64,000 bases of DNA from Nigrospora sphaerica (taxonomy: Eukaryota > Ascomycota > Sordariomycetes > Amphisphaeriales > Apiosporaceae). The notes below the pieces were generated by a model. It was not told the DNA's origin. It worked only from the letters and a program-made list of their open reading frames with translations, and searched no databases. The translations under genes and the position numbers were made by a program. Shown in pieces: positions 11,031 to 22,292 of the stretch. Location: positions 7,750,001 through 7,814,000 of the forward strand of contig JAGVVL010000001.1 of the NCBI GenBank assembly GCA_018287875.1. Direction: 5' to 3'. Numbering within the stretch: position 1 is the stretch's first letter; every line of letters starts with the position of its first letter.

Positions 11031-12275
11031 GGCGGCAGGCCTAAGGTGCCCGGTTTATCTTTGATTGTGCGTGCGATACGCGATATGTGTGCCGCGGGTG
11101 GTGCGAGGGATGGATCGTGGTGTCGTGATCCTGGGTACGCGGGAAGATGCGGTGTCGAGGCTGCTATAGTCTATGCTGAGCACAGCAAGGGTCGTCGTAA
11201 CGTCGCGACAAAAAGCAGTAGGTATTGATTGCGGGCCTTGTGCAGAAGTGAATTGTGGTGTAAGAATGAACCGCGTCCCTTCTGCCTATATGTGAGGGAT
11301 CTGTTCTGAACTCCCCTCAATCCTTGTTTCTCTCCCCGTTTCTTCTTTTTGTTTCTTGTTCTTTTTGCTTGTTCTCTTTCTCAGGGACCAACTGTCAAGA
11401 CGACGGACGGGAAACAATTTCAGATTGTAATTGAAGAAACAATGCGGAGCTGAAAGCTGCCGGATAAGGAAGAATGGAGAAGGAGACGCCGAGAGTGATG
11501 TACACAGCCAAAGAGGAACTCAACCACGAGCTTGTTCTCTCCCGTGTGGACAAGAGGCAACGAGATGTTCCTCCCGAAAAGTCCAAGCACACCGCACCGG
11601 ATATCTTGCTATGCTGTTAGCCTACGAACTCTCCTGCCTACCCTGCGAAGGCAGTCTAGATGCACGCGGCGCGCTGGAGGAGACTGGGCATAACTGGTCA
11701 GGTCAGACTGTCGGGCGTAAGATCGAGGGTGCTGAGGGCGCGGATGGAGCGGGTAGTGGTGGTTGCGACGTTGGGGGCAGACCCAGCGCGAGAGGGAGGA
11801 AACGCCGCTGATTGCTGTAAAGAAGCGGAACGTTCGAGCGACAATATGAAGAGATGCAGCGATGAAGTGGGCGATGGCCGGTGGATGGGTGATGGCTGGG
11901 TTCTTATGAGGAGCTGAACAGGAGATGGGAAACCAGCGGATGACTGAAAGGAAATGAACGTTGGCGGCCTTTGGCGGATTTGTCAGGCCTTGGAATTCGG
12001 AGCTAGCCCGGATCGGGTCTGTCACGTGACTCGGCTGTTACGATGCAGGAGGGTCGAATGAGATGCAAGCAGGTCACTGATTGATTACCGTGTGCATTGA
12101 TTGCATGCGTCATTCGTTCCTGGACCACCGAGCTGCAGAGCGTCAAGAAGTAAAAAAGAGGGTGGGTGGAAACTCCGAATTAGTACACGTCCGAAGTGCT
12201 CCCTGACTTCTACGTGGCGGTAGCATTTATTTGCTTCTATTTACTTAGGAAGGCGCGCACTCTCACCACACAGGA
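11031..12275. other. Intergenic region upstream of MPE1
   Basis: Holds the MPE1 promoter (reading left from 11030) and the 3' flank of the PLC-like gene. A pyrimidine-rich, T-rich stretch spans about 11310-11390. Overlapping open frames on both strands (11431-11811 on +, 11609-12025 on -) have no recognisable features. Confidence 0.5.
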
Positions 12276-13679
12276 CTAGGATGCTAGGAAAAGAGTCGTC
12301 ACGGCCGAGGCCCAAGTCAGGAAACCCCATTTCCAGATCGTACCAGCTCGCGCAGCGGCACTCGCGTTGGGTCCGCAGCACGGTCTGTCGTAAGTGACGT
12401 TGTTGAGTTTGGCCGCGGCCGCGAAAACGGAGCCCTTGAAGCCACCGATGTTGTAGTAGTCCACGTTCAAGATGTTAGGAGGTCGGCCCCAGTCGCTGAT
12501 ACACTGCTCACCGGACAAGCCAGCGCTGCCGAAGCCCGTCACATTGTTGGTGACGTTGAGCTCGGTGCGGGCAGGGGCAAGCAGGGGGTTCCCCAGGAGG
12601 GACAGCTCGATGTTCAGGTTGTGGTTCATCATGTACATGCGGCTCTTCGCGGCGTCCGGGGGCAGATCCGGCGGACGCTGAACGACGCACGGGAACTTCT
12701 GGTCCACGGGGTCGAAGGGCGTCTCCCACAGCTGGGAGAACTCGTCCAGGAGCCAGGGGTACTTGGCCTGGTCTGCCATGTAGTCCATGAACATGACGAC
12801 CCGTTTGCCCGACAAGATCATCTCGCCCAGCGTGGGCCAATCGTTGAGCATCATGGGGACCAAGGGGGGCGTGTAGACGTATTGCAGGATGCCCGTAGAT
12901 TCTATGTGCGGCACGTAGAGATCCGGGGTTGAGCTGCCGACAAGTGTGAGCTAAGACCACGGCGGGAGAGTAAAACGCGGGGCTTACAAGTTGCCGTTGC
13001 CAAGCAGGATGGTGACCACATCATACGGATGGGCGGCCACCCAGTTCTTGACCTGGGTCAGCCAGTCGGTGATGGGCCCGGCGTCGAGGATGTCGCAGCT
13101 GGTGTGGCAGAAATGCGGCACCTGGGCATTAACGGGCCATTGGATCTGCCCCTGGATGAAGCGAACGCCGTCGTTGAGCTGATAGTTTACATCGTACTGC
13201 TGGTTGGCTGCTATGTTGTTGGGCGTGATGAAGGGGGAGTTGTGGCATCCCACTTCGGTGATGTTGCTGTAGCGGCGGTTGCAGAACTCGGGGTAGTTGT
13301 TGCACGGCCGGGTGTTGGTGAAGGTGGGTAGGGCCGACGATGTGCGGGTGACGGAGACGTTGCTGGCCGACGAGGCGGCGGTACCCGTCAGGTACGTGCG
13401 AGTGTCGGTTTCCGTCGAGACTTTCGACTGCGAAATGTTGCTGGCGATGGTAGAGCCCGACAGCAGCGGGATGGAGCCCAGCGTTTCCGTATCCTGAGAG
13501 GCCTGCGACGTGAGGGTCAAGTAGGTGCCGGTCCGGGTGGTGGTGCCGGCCGCCGTAGTGCCGGTGCCCTTGGTGGCCGTTTGTGTCGTCCGGGGGTCGT
13601 CGACGGTGATGGCCGTCTGGCCAACAACGCCGGTCGCTGCGAGCCAGAGCAGCAGGCCTCCTATGCGGAGAGCCATCAT
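12276..13679 (-). CDS. GPI-anchored PLC-like phosphodiesterase (TIM-barrel) protein
   Basis: Two exons on the minus strand, 13679-12988 and 12933-12276, encode 449 residues. The 54-nt intron joins GNGNF to STPDLYVPH. There is an N-terminal signal peptide (residues 1-20), then a Ser/Thr-rich, probably O-glycosylated stalk to about 120, then a domain of the PLC-like phosphodiesterase superfamily. The position of the first catalytic histidine of PI-PLC X domains is occupied by CHNSPF (His146), and the second by FCHTSCDILD (His192). The C-terminus is a small-residue region followed by a hydrophobic tail ending in FLAS, which fits a GPI-anchor signal. The protein is therefore likely at the outer plasma membrane or cell wall. 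The true substrate of this fungal group is unknown. A second ATG three bases downstream could equally be the start. Confidence 0.85.
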
Positions 13680-16092
13680 TGTCGGGAATCAGCGAGGAGA
13701 ATCGATGGCTCTTTCGCCGTTCGGATTGCAGTTATGACGGGAAAGAAAGGAAAGGCGGCAACGGCGGCGGCAACGGTAATACTGTGTAGAAAAATGCCGG
13801 ATGGCCTAGGCGAGGGGCCCCAGAACGGCCGGCATAGGTTCCAATCCATGGATGCCAGGAGGCCCAACAGCTCATGACGATGGCAGAGCGACGCTAAATC
13901 CAAGGTGACGGGCACCCTAAACGTACCTGCCGTGCCCATGCCGCTGCTCGACCCTGCCGATCACCCTCGCCCCCCCCCCCCCCCCCAACGGGTACACGAG
14001 AGCGCGCGGGAGGGAACTTGGAGGTACACGAGCACTGAAAAGGGCCTTCAAGGCCTTCTAGACCTTGCCGACCACGCTGGACAGGCGGATGGAGTCACCA
14101 GCCAGGCCGTCAGCCAAGGAATGGGTCGGCTTCTCCGCCCACCCGCTTGCCCGTAGCCCCAACTGAGCCATGAAGCAGCCACAACTGGGCCCATGAAGCA
14201 GCCATACAGAGTCGTCGTTGACCGATACACAGACGCACATCGTCGTCCATGGGAGGGATGAAGGGCTGACTCGAGGCTGACCAGGGATTGCCACAACTAA
14301 GGTCCCAGCAGGATGTTTGGACAGCCCTCCCTCGAGACAACGAAAACCAAATGCCGGGCTCGAGGGAGGTGGGGTTTAAAATCCGTTCCGAGCGATGAGG
14401 CGGTAATAGACAGGGAGTAACCTGGTGAGGTACCTATCTACCTCCTACTTACACCCATGTACAGAGGTAGCCCTGGGAGCCCTGGTAATTGACAATAAGG
14501 AGTTCATACCTTTACCCCCCACTCACCGTCCATCTACAGAACCTTCCTCAGCATTCCCATGTATGTACTTTAGTAGCCAAAGTATTTATATAGGTAAGCG
14601 CGCTTCCTGCAGATCCAGTGCCATTCCTCGTTAGGTACAGACAAATTAGACCACCCTGTGTGTCTTTTCCGTGAAAACAAATTGCTTGACCGATCCGCGG
14701 CTCGCGCACCCTCGTACGACCAGGTCAAGAGTTGCAGGTGCCAGTTCATGACGCCGGCGGCGCCGGTACACGTTGGGCAGGCGGCAGGGCGTGGGCAGAG
14801 CTCCAGCGATAGTTTGCAGAGGACGGCAATGCAGCCCTGTCAATGACCTGAGCCCGCCTCTCCACGCTGCGATTATTATTATTTTTTGGAGACGGCGTGG
14901 ACTTTGACGCAACCGCTTTCCAGCCTCCGTCCACCCCTATTGGCGCCAAAGCGCAGAGCCTAACGGTCATGGCTGATGCAACCGCGCCAGCGACGGACGG
15001 CTCGCCCACAAGTCTCGACGGGTTCTGCTTTGCATTTCAGCGGTCTTGCTGGACGGGGCGGCCAAGGTGGCGCATGCGCAGGCGATGAATAAACGCTCTG
15101 AAGATGCCTGCACGCCAGCCGAGTTGCTAAAAAAGAGCGTCCCTGAGCACACCGTTGACAGCCGCGCTTCGGAGGGCGGAGGAACGAGGGATTGTTTGAG
15201 GTTGAGCGTTTCTGGCACCTCGTTTCAAGTTGGACGCGCGCAGAAGTACCTTGCCGGTGGGTTCCGCGCCTCTTGCCAGGCTGCTCGTCCCTTGTTCTTT
15301 TCTTTTTTTTGTCGTTCCATGCCCGCGCGGTTCTGCAGGCGCAGCTTGATTGATTGGGCCGGTCAGGCCAGCTCCTCGGACGCCGACGCCGACGACGACG
15401 ACGAGCGAAGACGAGCGAAGAAGAGGAGCACGAGGGGTGGGTTGATTCGACCCCCGTTCGCCTAGCCGCCCACTAGAGCGCCGGTCGCTTGGGGCCACGC
15501 AATCGGGCACACTTAAGATCATCCAAGGCTCCGCCACTGCACGGTTCGACATCCGGAGGCGCGGCCGCGGTGGGGGAGACAGGGGAGACAGGGAGCGGTA
15601 GTTTCGCCCAAACTTGGCCGCTGGGCTATTGGCTTCCATCTCAGGCGGCGCGGCGGCTGCCCACGCACATCAGACGGTACTTCGCGCGGTACTTGGGGGT
15701 ACGAGAGGCAGCGGCGGCCAGCGACCGCCAGTGAAACCACCAACTACGCCCTGCGCGCGCACTATGGTGCATACGTCACGATCGGGCCCAGGCCTCTCCC
15801 AGGGGTGTCGCCGGGTACATCCCCCTTCCACCCTTTCCTCTGGGACCAGGCGCCTTGGGGACCCTGGCTTGCCTGGGAGATGGAGGTTGCTGTTGCCCAA
15901 AAATCCACCACAGCCGCGTCAAAACTACCACCCGGGCAGTTACTAAACTAGCCCAGGAGCTGCTGGACAGCCCCGGTCGACCGGCAGTCGTCTCTCTTTT
16001 CTCCCCCCACGCCGCCGTTCAGCTCGTTTCCCCTCCGATCCGACCGACCTTCTCCGTCATGAGAAGCGACTTGTAAACCAGTAAACACACAC
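13680..16092. other. Intergenic region between the PLC-like gene and the SUR7-like gene (2.4 kb)
   Basis: The genes on either side are transcribed away from it, so it should hold two promoters. It contains a 17-base C run at 13970-13986 and two copies of CATGAAGCAGCCA near 14168 and 14191. Several open frames (for example 15046-15465 on + and 15127-15639 on -) overlap on opposite strands and lack protein-like features. No gene is supported. Confidence 0.55.
13970..13986. repeat. Poly-C tract (17 C)
   Basis: Seventeen consecutive C on the + strand, about 300 bp upstream of the PLC-like start codon. Such homopolymers are length-unstable and are prone to sequencing error. Confidence 0.9.
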
Positions 16093-17137
16093 ATGGCGCT
16101 TCCTGTGTTTCGCAAGCGGCGTTCTGCTGCGTCTTCCGACCGCGATGGCGCCGTCGAGAACGGCCCCCCAAGCCCGACCCTCAGTCACCTCAAGAGGAAC
16201 ACGCGAACGCGCCGCAACGCCATTATCACCTCGAGCATCTGCTACATGTTGGCCGTCGTCTTCCTCATCCTGGTCAGCCCACCCCGCGAAACCGCCCCGT
16301 CCGGCCCGCCGCATCGCCGTCTAACACGCTCCCGCAGGTCGAGATAGGAAACACCAATGGCGGCAAGGTTCTCGGCGACATCTACTTCTTCAAGCTGGAC
16401 CTGGCCGATATCATTCCCCAGTCGGTGCCCAACTTGACGCTGATGAACTCCATTGCCCGCACCCTGGGTCTGCACGATTTCTACCAGGTCGGACTTTGGA
16501 ACTTTTGCGAGGGCTACGAGGACATGTGGGTTACCGTCGCCCCATTTGTGGCGGTATGGACGAAGGCAGGCTAACATACACACACAGGGGTATTACCAAC
16601 TGCACCAAGCCCGCCACGCTCTACTGGTTCAACCCCGTCGAAATCTTGAAGAATGAATTGTTCGCGGGGGCCTCGATTGCCCTGCCGTCCGAGGTCAATA
16701 GCGTCCTCAACATACTGCGCATTTGCTCGCAGGTCATGTTCGGCTTCTTCATCACGGGCCTCCTGCTGGACTTTGTGCTCATATTCATCGCCTTCGTCGT
16801 GCTCTACTCACGCTGGTGGAGCTTGCCGATTGCCCTGTTCTCATTCTTCGCCTTCCTCATGGTCACGGTCGCCGCGGCCATCGGCACTGCCATGTCTTTG
16901 GTCTTTAAGTACGCCTTGACGTCGCAGACGGACCTCAACATCCAGGTCGACGTCGGCACCAAGATGTTCGCCTTCATGTGGATCGCCGTGGGCTTCACCT
17001 TGATTGCCTTTATCATTCAGGCCGGCCTTGGCTGCTGCTGCACATCCCGACGGGATCTACGGACGGGCAGGAGGAAGGGCAGACACTTGGCGACTGTCCC
17101 AGCCGCGGAGGAGAAGAAATCGACGGCCTCGAGCTGA
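16093..17137 (+). CDS. SUR7/PalI-family tetraspan plasma-membrane protein
   Basis: Three exons, 16093-16272, 16338-16525 and 16588-17137, encode 305 residues. The second intron has a GCTAACA branch site and ends CACACAG; joining gives EGYEDMGITNCTKP. Four membrane segments are visible: one near residues 42-62 after a basic N-terminus, and three close together in the last third (around 165-190, 195-220 and 240-265). The large extracellular loop carries the claudin-like element VGLWNFCEGY and a matching cysteine in TNCTKP. SUR7-type proteins sit in eisosome-associated plasma-membrane domains, and the related PalI acts in ambient-pH sensing. Which subgroup this one belongs to cannot be settled from sequence alone. 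The cytoplasmic tail starts with a CCC cluster, a possible palmitoylation site. Confidence 0.88.
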
Positions 17138-18619
17138 GGAGAGGAAGACGGCGTGGGGCACCAAACCCGTCTACAGAAAAATGAAAAAAGCACGGGAAGA
17201 TACGCATATCTGCCGGGAGCCTGCGTGGCGGCCCTCAGGATTAGGTTTACACGCCCGGTTTAGAAGGTTAAGTCTCCGAGCTGGTTCCAAATTGGATGGA
17301 GCTGGGAACCTTTACCAAAGACATTCTTGATCCTACATTTAAAGTAATTACGTTCACGTCCACTACATATAGCAATGCTAGAGAAAAGACGTATGAGACA
17401 CGACACTGCTCCGATCTCCTTGGCCGGGCTCCTCCTGCCAACGTTTGTTGCCGCTATACCCGACCTCACAACCTGCTTTATCTTATCTGTACAGTAGGGA
17501 TTTCGATGCCAAGACTGTACTCTCGTCATGCATGTCGGCCAGCGATTCTGATGACGATCATGTCTCCGAAGCTTGGCAAGCAGGTTTTTGTTGGCCCGGC
17601 CGATCTGTTTCGCCGCTATGCTAAGTCGCATCGATAGCGTGGCGCTGTTGTGGGACCTGCCAAAGCACGACGTCGTTTGCGGCGTGGCCTCGCGTCGTCC
17701 GGTACGAGGGAGCCTGAGGTCATGGGCTACGGGGCCAGAGTCCGGGACCCGGCGTGGGGACCACACTGTCCGGCGATACCAACCACGCCGCTACCCAGGC
17801 TTACGTACCTCCCCCCGCCCCCGGCGGTGTTTTTTTCTTAACCCCTGAGCACGGCTCTCTCCCTGCTCGGTCGCCGGTCCTGATAGGTCCTGTGACGGAT
17901 TGTCGACAGGCCCAGCATGACACGAAAAAGGAAATGATAACGGGCTGGACAGGATGCACCCGAGTTTCCGCGATCCATTGGGACCATCCTGGGTACATGA
18001 TTCGGATCAGCCCCAGCCCCGGGTATCCTTGCGACGATGAGCACACCAAGCTAAAGCCGTACAAGCCAACCACGCAAAGTACCAAGAAGCAAATCGCAAT
18101 TATGCTTACCTCTTTGCCGTGCTTCCTCGAACAACATGGGACAAACTATAAAACCCCGTGCATTGGCATCACCTGTCCACTAGACCCGAAGGGTCCAAGT
18201 TTCGTACGAGCCGCGCTGTCGCCCATGCTTCGATCATGGAAACTTCTTGGACGCAGACAACCCATATCCGGGACAAGGGGTCCGTCGGGGCGGCTGACGG
18301 CCGTCATGACACTTCGGGATGCGCGAAGAGCCGTCGTGGCTTGCGGCAACGAAGACCAAGAGGGTATCATAACCACCACGCGATGCCTTGAGAGCGGGAG
18401 ACGACGTATACTTTTGCCCGGTCGTGTCGTTACCGAGAAATGGGCAAGGGAGCCGCCGTCGTGTCTCTCCTTTCTTCTCGGCCGGGAATGCCCCGAAGGC
18501 GGAGCCAAAGGCGGGCGATCGGCTGCTGTTCCCGCAGAAGCGGTTGGACTCTGCATCCGGCCCCCCCGCATCGCATCCGCCGGGGGAGCCCCGGAAGGAA
18601 GAGTTGGAGTAGGGGTATC

Positions 18620-18631
18620 GGGGGGGGGGGG
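18620..18631. repeat. Poly-G tract (12 G)
   Basis: Twelve consecutive G on the + strand, about 20 bp before the 10-bp tandem repeat and 270 bp upstream of the VOC start codon. Confidence 0.85.
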
Positions 18632-18650
18632 ATGACCAATTGCACATGCG

Positions 18651-18700
18651 GCAACGAGGCACAACGAGGCACAACGAGGCATAACGAGGCATAACGAGGC
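18651..18700. repeat. Tandem 10-bp minisatellite, five copies
   Basis: Five consecutive 10-bp units of consensus RYAACGAGGC. They differ only in the first two bases (GC, AC, AC, AT, AT), and a partial ACAAC follows. It lies about 200 bp upstream of the VOC start, in the probable promoter or leader. Confidence 0.95.
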
Positions 18701-18902
18701 ACAACTGTCAATAGAGGTTTTAAGGTGGCGACTGCAGCTGCCAATGTTCGTTTAACCCTCACTCTTCTGCGCAGGCCTAATCCGGAAATCTCCCGGCGCC
18801 CTGCGTTCTTTCCTTCCTTCATCCGTGCATCCTTGAACTCAGCCGCGCCTACCGGACAAGGAAAATCCGGCCTCTCGCCCCACGAACATCCATCGCATCC
18901 CC

Positions 18903-19415
18903 ATGTCCAACCCCGCTCCGCCGTCGGCCCCGGCACGACCGGCCGCCGTCGCGCCCGACGGCGGCGGCGGCGGCGGCGACCCGAGCGCGCGGCCGCTAAT
19001 CACGGGTCTCGCGCACGTCAACCTGACGGTGCCGGCGGGGGCGCTGGACGCGGCGCGGGCGTTTTACGGGGGCGCGCTGGGGCTCGCGGAGCGCGCGGCG
19101 GCGGGGCCGTCGCCGGCGTCGGAGCTCGCGTGGTTCGACGTCGACGCCGCCGGCGGCCAGCAGCTGCACGTCGCCGCCGCGCGCGGCCCCGACGACGCCA
19201 ACGCCGCCGCCGCCCGCCGCCACCCCTGCTTCCGCCTCGCCGACGCCGCCGCCCTCGCCGCCCTCCACCGCCGCCTCGCCGCCCTCGCCGGCCCCGCCGC
19301 CCCCCTGGCCCTCGACGACTACGACCCCTCCGTCGACGTGGGCGCCGACGACGCGTTCCCCGCCCGCTTCTTCGCCCGCGACTTTGCCGGGAACCGCTTG
19401 GAGTTTTCCTTGTGA
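18903..19415 (+). CDS. VOC-superfamily (glyoxalase/bleomycin-resistance fold) protein
   Basis: Single exon, 170 residues. A disordered Ala/Pro/Gly-rich N-terminus (about 1-33) is followed by one vicinal-oxygen-chelate domain. It opens with the beta strand HVNLTVP, then the helix and loop containing AFYGGALGLAE. It closes with DFAGNRLEFSL, the usual end of the second beta-alpha-beta-beta-beta module. The His of the first strand and the Glu of NRLEFSL are where metal ligands sit in this superfamily. Members include glyoxalases, dioxygenases and resistance proteins, so the reaction cannot be inferred. Codon use is extremely GC-rich (GCC and GCG runs). The gene is convergent with the amidohydrolase downstream; joint function is possible but unsupported. 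Confidence 0.82.
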   Translation: MSNPAPPSAPARPAAVAPDGGGGGGDPSARPLITGLAHVNLTVPAGALDAARAFYGGALGLAERAAAGPSPASELAWFDVDAAGGQQLHVAAARGPDDANAAAARRHPCFRLADAAALAALHRRLAALAGPAAPLALDDYDPSVDVGADDAFPARFFARDFAGNRLEFSL

Positions 19416-19883
19416 GATGGATGTCGTGGACAGTGAGCGCGGGGGGGCAGGGGGAAGGAAGCGTTTCCCCGCGTGTGTTTGGGGGAGGGGACGGGCTTGG
19501 GAGCATGTGGCGAACGGCTTGTCCGAGGTATATTCCTCCGCTTCTTCGAGAAAGACGCCGCGTGTCGAGAGCCGGGACGAGCAAGGGACGTCGCGGCCGT
19601 GCGTCACGAGGCATCGCGGAGGGGCGCCGAGACTTGCACATAAGTACCAAAGCATACTGGCCAGCGTGGTGCGCAAAGTCACACATGGGCTCTCGAACAG
19701 TACGGTTACTGGGGGGTCAAGATATCATGTTGTATTATAGGGGGGCCTGGGCGCAGTCCTCATGCCCTCGTTACGGCTGGGATTTGGGCCTTTGGCCGTT
19801 TGACATGGCCCGCCAGCTATCTAAGGCCCATTCGTTCCGTCTCCTTCTCTCGGCTCGCGCCCGTATCCCCCCCACTTGCTCCC
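19416..19883. other. Short intergenic region between convergent VOC and amidohydrolase genes
   Basis: Both neighbours end here (468 bp). No gene or obvious structure seen. Confidence 0.6.
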
Positions 19884-20979
19884 TTACGTTTCGATGCCGT
19901 ACGCCTCGATGGCCGTCCCGGCCCAGAGCCTTTTCTTGTCCTCGTCGCTGAGCGAGGCCATGAAGCAGAGGCGGTCGACGACGCCGACCCACTTCTGCCA
20001 GGCGCCGTCGACGCCGACGGTGCAGACGGGCCAGTCGCTGCCGAACATGATGCGCGCGGGCCCGAAGGCGGCGAGGACGACGCTGAGCCAGGGCATGATG
20101 GCCTCGAAGACGTCCTCGGCGGGCCGCGCCCGCTGCGCCTCGCTCATCTCGGAGAAGAGGCCCGACAGCTTCATGTACGTCTTGCGGCACTTGCTGAGCG
20201 TGAACATGGCGGTGCGCCAGGCGATGAAGGACGTGTCCGTGTGCACGTTGACCACGGTGAGGTCGGGCTTGCACAGGTGGTCTGCCGCCGTCGTTAGTAG
20301 AGGAAGAGGGAGAGGAAACAGAAGAAAAAAACGCACTCAGGATAAAGACGACCTTTTCGTCCTCGGGCACGCCGTCGTGGGCGCGGTCGATCATGTCGAC
20401 CGTCTCCTCGAGCTGGACGCGGCCGCGGGCGTGCTGGTTGACGCCGACATCGAAGACGAGGCCGCGGCGGCCGAGCAGGCGCAGGCCCTCGACGAAGCCG
20501 GGGGTGAGGGCGGTGCCGTCGGGCTTGTCCTGCAGCAGGTAGCGGACGCCGCGGACGCGGGGCCAGGTGGGGCCGGCGGCGTCGCGGGCGGCGTCGAGGT
20601 AGCGGGCGAGGGCGTCGGCGCCGCTCGGCAGCGGCGCCCACGGCACGTAGGCGGCGCAGAGGGCGGCGTCGCCGGGCTCGTGGCCCTCGCCCGGCCGCGG
20701 CGCGCCCTCGGCGATGCGCCGCAGCCACGCCACCTCGGCCAGCGGCGCCGCCCACCCGCTGCCGTCGCGCACCCCCGCCTCGACGTCGTGCTTGCGGTCC
20801 GTCTCGACGAAGACGAAGCCCCGCACCGCCCGCCCCGCCCCCGCCGTCGCCGCCCGGTAGTCCTCGACCGAGTGCTGCTTCGCCAGAGGGTCGTCGGGCG
20901 TCGCCCACGCCAGCGTGTCAATCTCCGACCCCGGGTACAGGTGGATGTGCGAGTCGATGATGGGGATGCCCTCCGCCAT
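19884..20979 (-). CDS. Amidohydrolase-2 family metal-dependent hydrolase
   Basis: Two exons on the minus strand, 20979-20337 and 20281-19884, encode 346 residues. The 55-nt intron (donor GTGCGT, branch ACTAACG, acceptor GGCAG) restores VVFILNHLCKPDL, a hallmark stretch of this family. The N-terminus carries the HxH metal motif (DSHIHLYPG, His11 and His13). Near the C-terminus MFGSDWPV supplies the metal-binding Asp. The fold is the TIM-barrel amidohydrolase group that includes lactonases acting on sugar lactones and 2-pyrone-4,6-dicarboxylate hydrolase. The substrate is unknown. No signal peptide is seen, so it is probably cytosolic. The start at 20979 has the context CACCATGGC. Very high GC3 produces long antisense frames over this gene that are not real. 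Confidence 0.92.
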
Positions 20980-22292
20980 GGTGGCTGGCCCGCTTTCGGG
21001 GGGAGAGCGGCTGCGGGCTTGGTGGTGAGTTGGTCGCCGGGCAGGTGGTGGGGGGAGGGGGAGCCGAGGCCGCTGGTCCTTTTCTGTGCCTTCAAACGAT
21101 CGGTTATAAGCTTGGCCCCGAGCGTTACGTCGATTGCCTGTATAGCCCCTGCTTCTGCGTTCGTCGGCAGAACAAAAAGTCAAGTGGGATGAACAGCCCG
21201 GCGCCGATTGTACGGGGTCGGGCGGTTAAGAGGCGTTGCGAGGCACCGGGCGGGTCGTAATGACCCCATTTACCCCGCCATGGGACGGGATTGGAGACCA
21301 GACCATCCACCATTAACCAGAGGTTGATACTACCGTGTACGGGCTACTTACACACTGCCGCCGACCCACCGGCTCACGATTGGCCGACAAGGTCGCGTAA
21401 ACAGCCTCCATGACGATCATTTATTGTGCACATGGTGGGGTGCCTCACTTGCTCGGTCTATCTGGCACCGGATTTGCCGTCCGAAGCTGTGTAGGTGCTC
21501 CGCGACCGGTTCGACCCAGTGAGGTTTTCATGCACGCCGCAGGTCAACCCCCCAGCCGGCGGCAGCTGTACCATGGCAACCAAACTACTGACGACACCTT
21601 CTACGCCAGCAACCAAAGCACAAACGAACCATCACGGAAAAATTCAGGAGACAGGCAACTTCTTGCTATCATAGATGTTCATGGGATAGATTCAAACAGC
21701 CATCTATCCGCTGGTCGGGAGAGGGGCCTTCGTTTTGCGTGATCGGCCCCTCTCCCCTGTACACTTCGACTAGGTACACATATGGCCAGCTCGGACCTTC
21801 CATCAGCCAGTCCGAGACCATGGGTTTTCCGGGCACCCTCGATGCGGCCCTTCTCCAAGGGACGCACCCGTGTGCCGTAGCAGGGCCGACGCTTTGCCTG
21901 TCCCCAAGCAGGGAGACAGGGAGCGTCGCTGCTGGCTGTCAACCGCCCAGCGCCCAAAAAGGCTGGGGCGGGCGGTTCTCACGACCGCGAGCGGCAGCGT
22001 GATCAGGTTACACGCCACCATGCAGGGCCAGTCGTGGGGGTCGCAGCATCGACCCAGATGGGTGGATACGCAGGGGCGAGCCGAGAACCAGCTCGGCGCG
22101 CCCAAGACGTTGATGCAATGGAACAACAACAGGACGAGCGACGCGCGCCAAGGCCAAGCCAAGGCAAGCGCGCGGTCGAGCTCGTGAAAGAATGAACGGC
22201 CTCTCTGCCTTCGGTTTTCCTCCTTCGGCTTCGGACCCGTCGGGACGTGTGTGGGTTGGAACGTCTGGGATGCCCTCCCCTCATGCGGGCCT
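20980..22292. other. Intergenic region between the amidohydrolase and esdC
   Basis: Contains the amidohydrolase promoter and the 3' flank of esdC. Open frames are short and mutually overlapping, with none supported. A TTATAA element at about 21104-21109 lies roughly 125 bp upstream of the amidohydrolase start. Confidence 0.55.

Larger units (their letters stand above)
17138..18902. other. Intergenic region upstream of the VOC gene
   Basis: No gene supported in 1.8 kb. An open frame at 17754-18635 (+) lacks codon preference or motifs and is overlapped by similar frames on the other strand. The notable content is a G12 run and a 10-bp tandem repeat close to the next start codon, listed separately. 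Confidence 0.55.

Noticed and set aside
17754..18635. 293-aa open frame (+) in the 17-19 kb intergenic region
   Set aside because: No motif or protein-like composition, overlapped by similar frames on the other strand, ends in the G12 run.
19876..21192. 438-aa open frame on the plus strand over the amidohydrolase
   Set aside because: Opposite-strand shadow; the minus-strand frames carry the family motifs and a proper intron.
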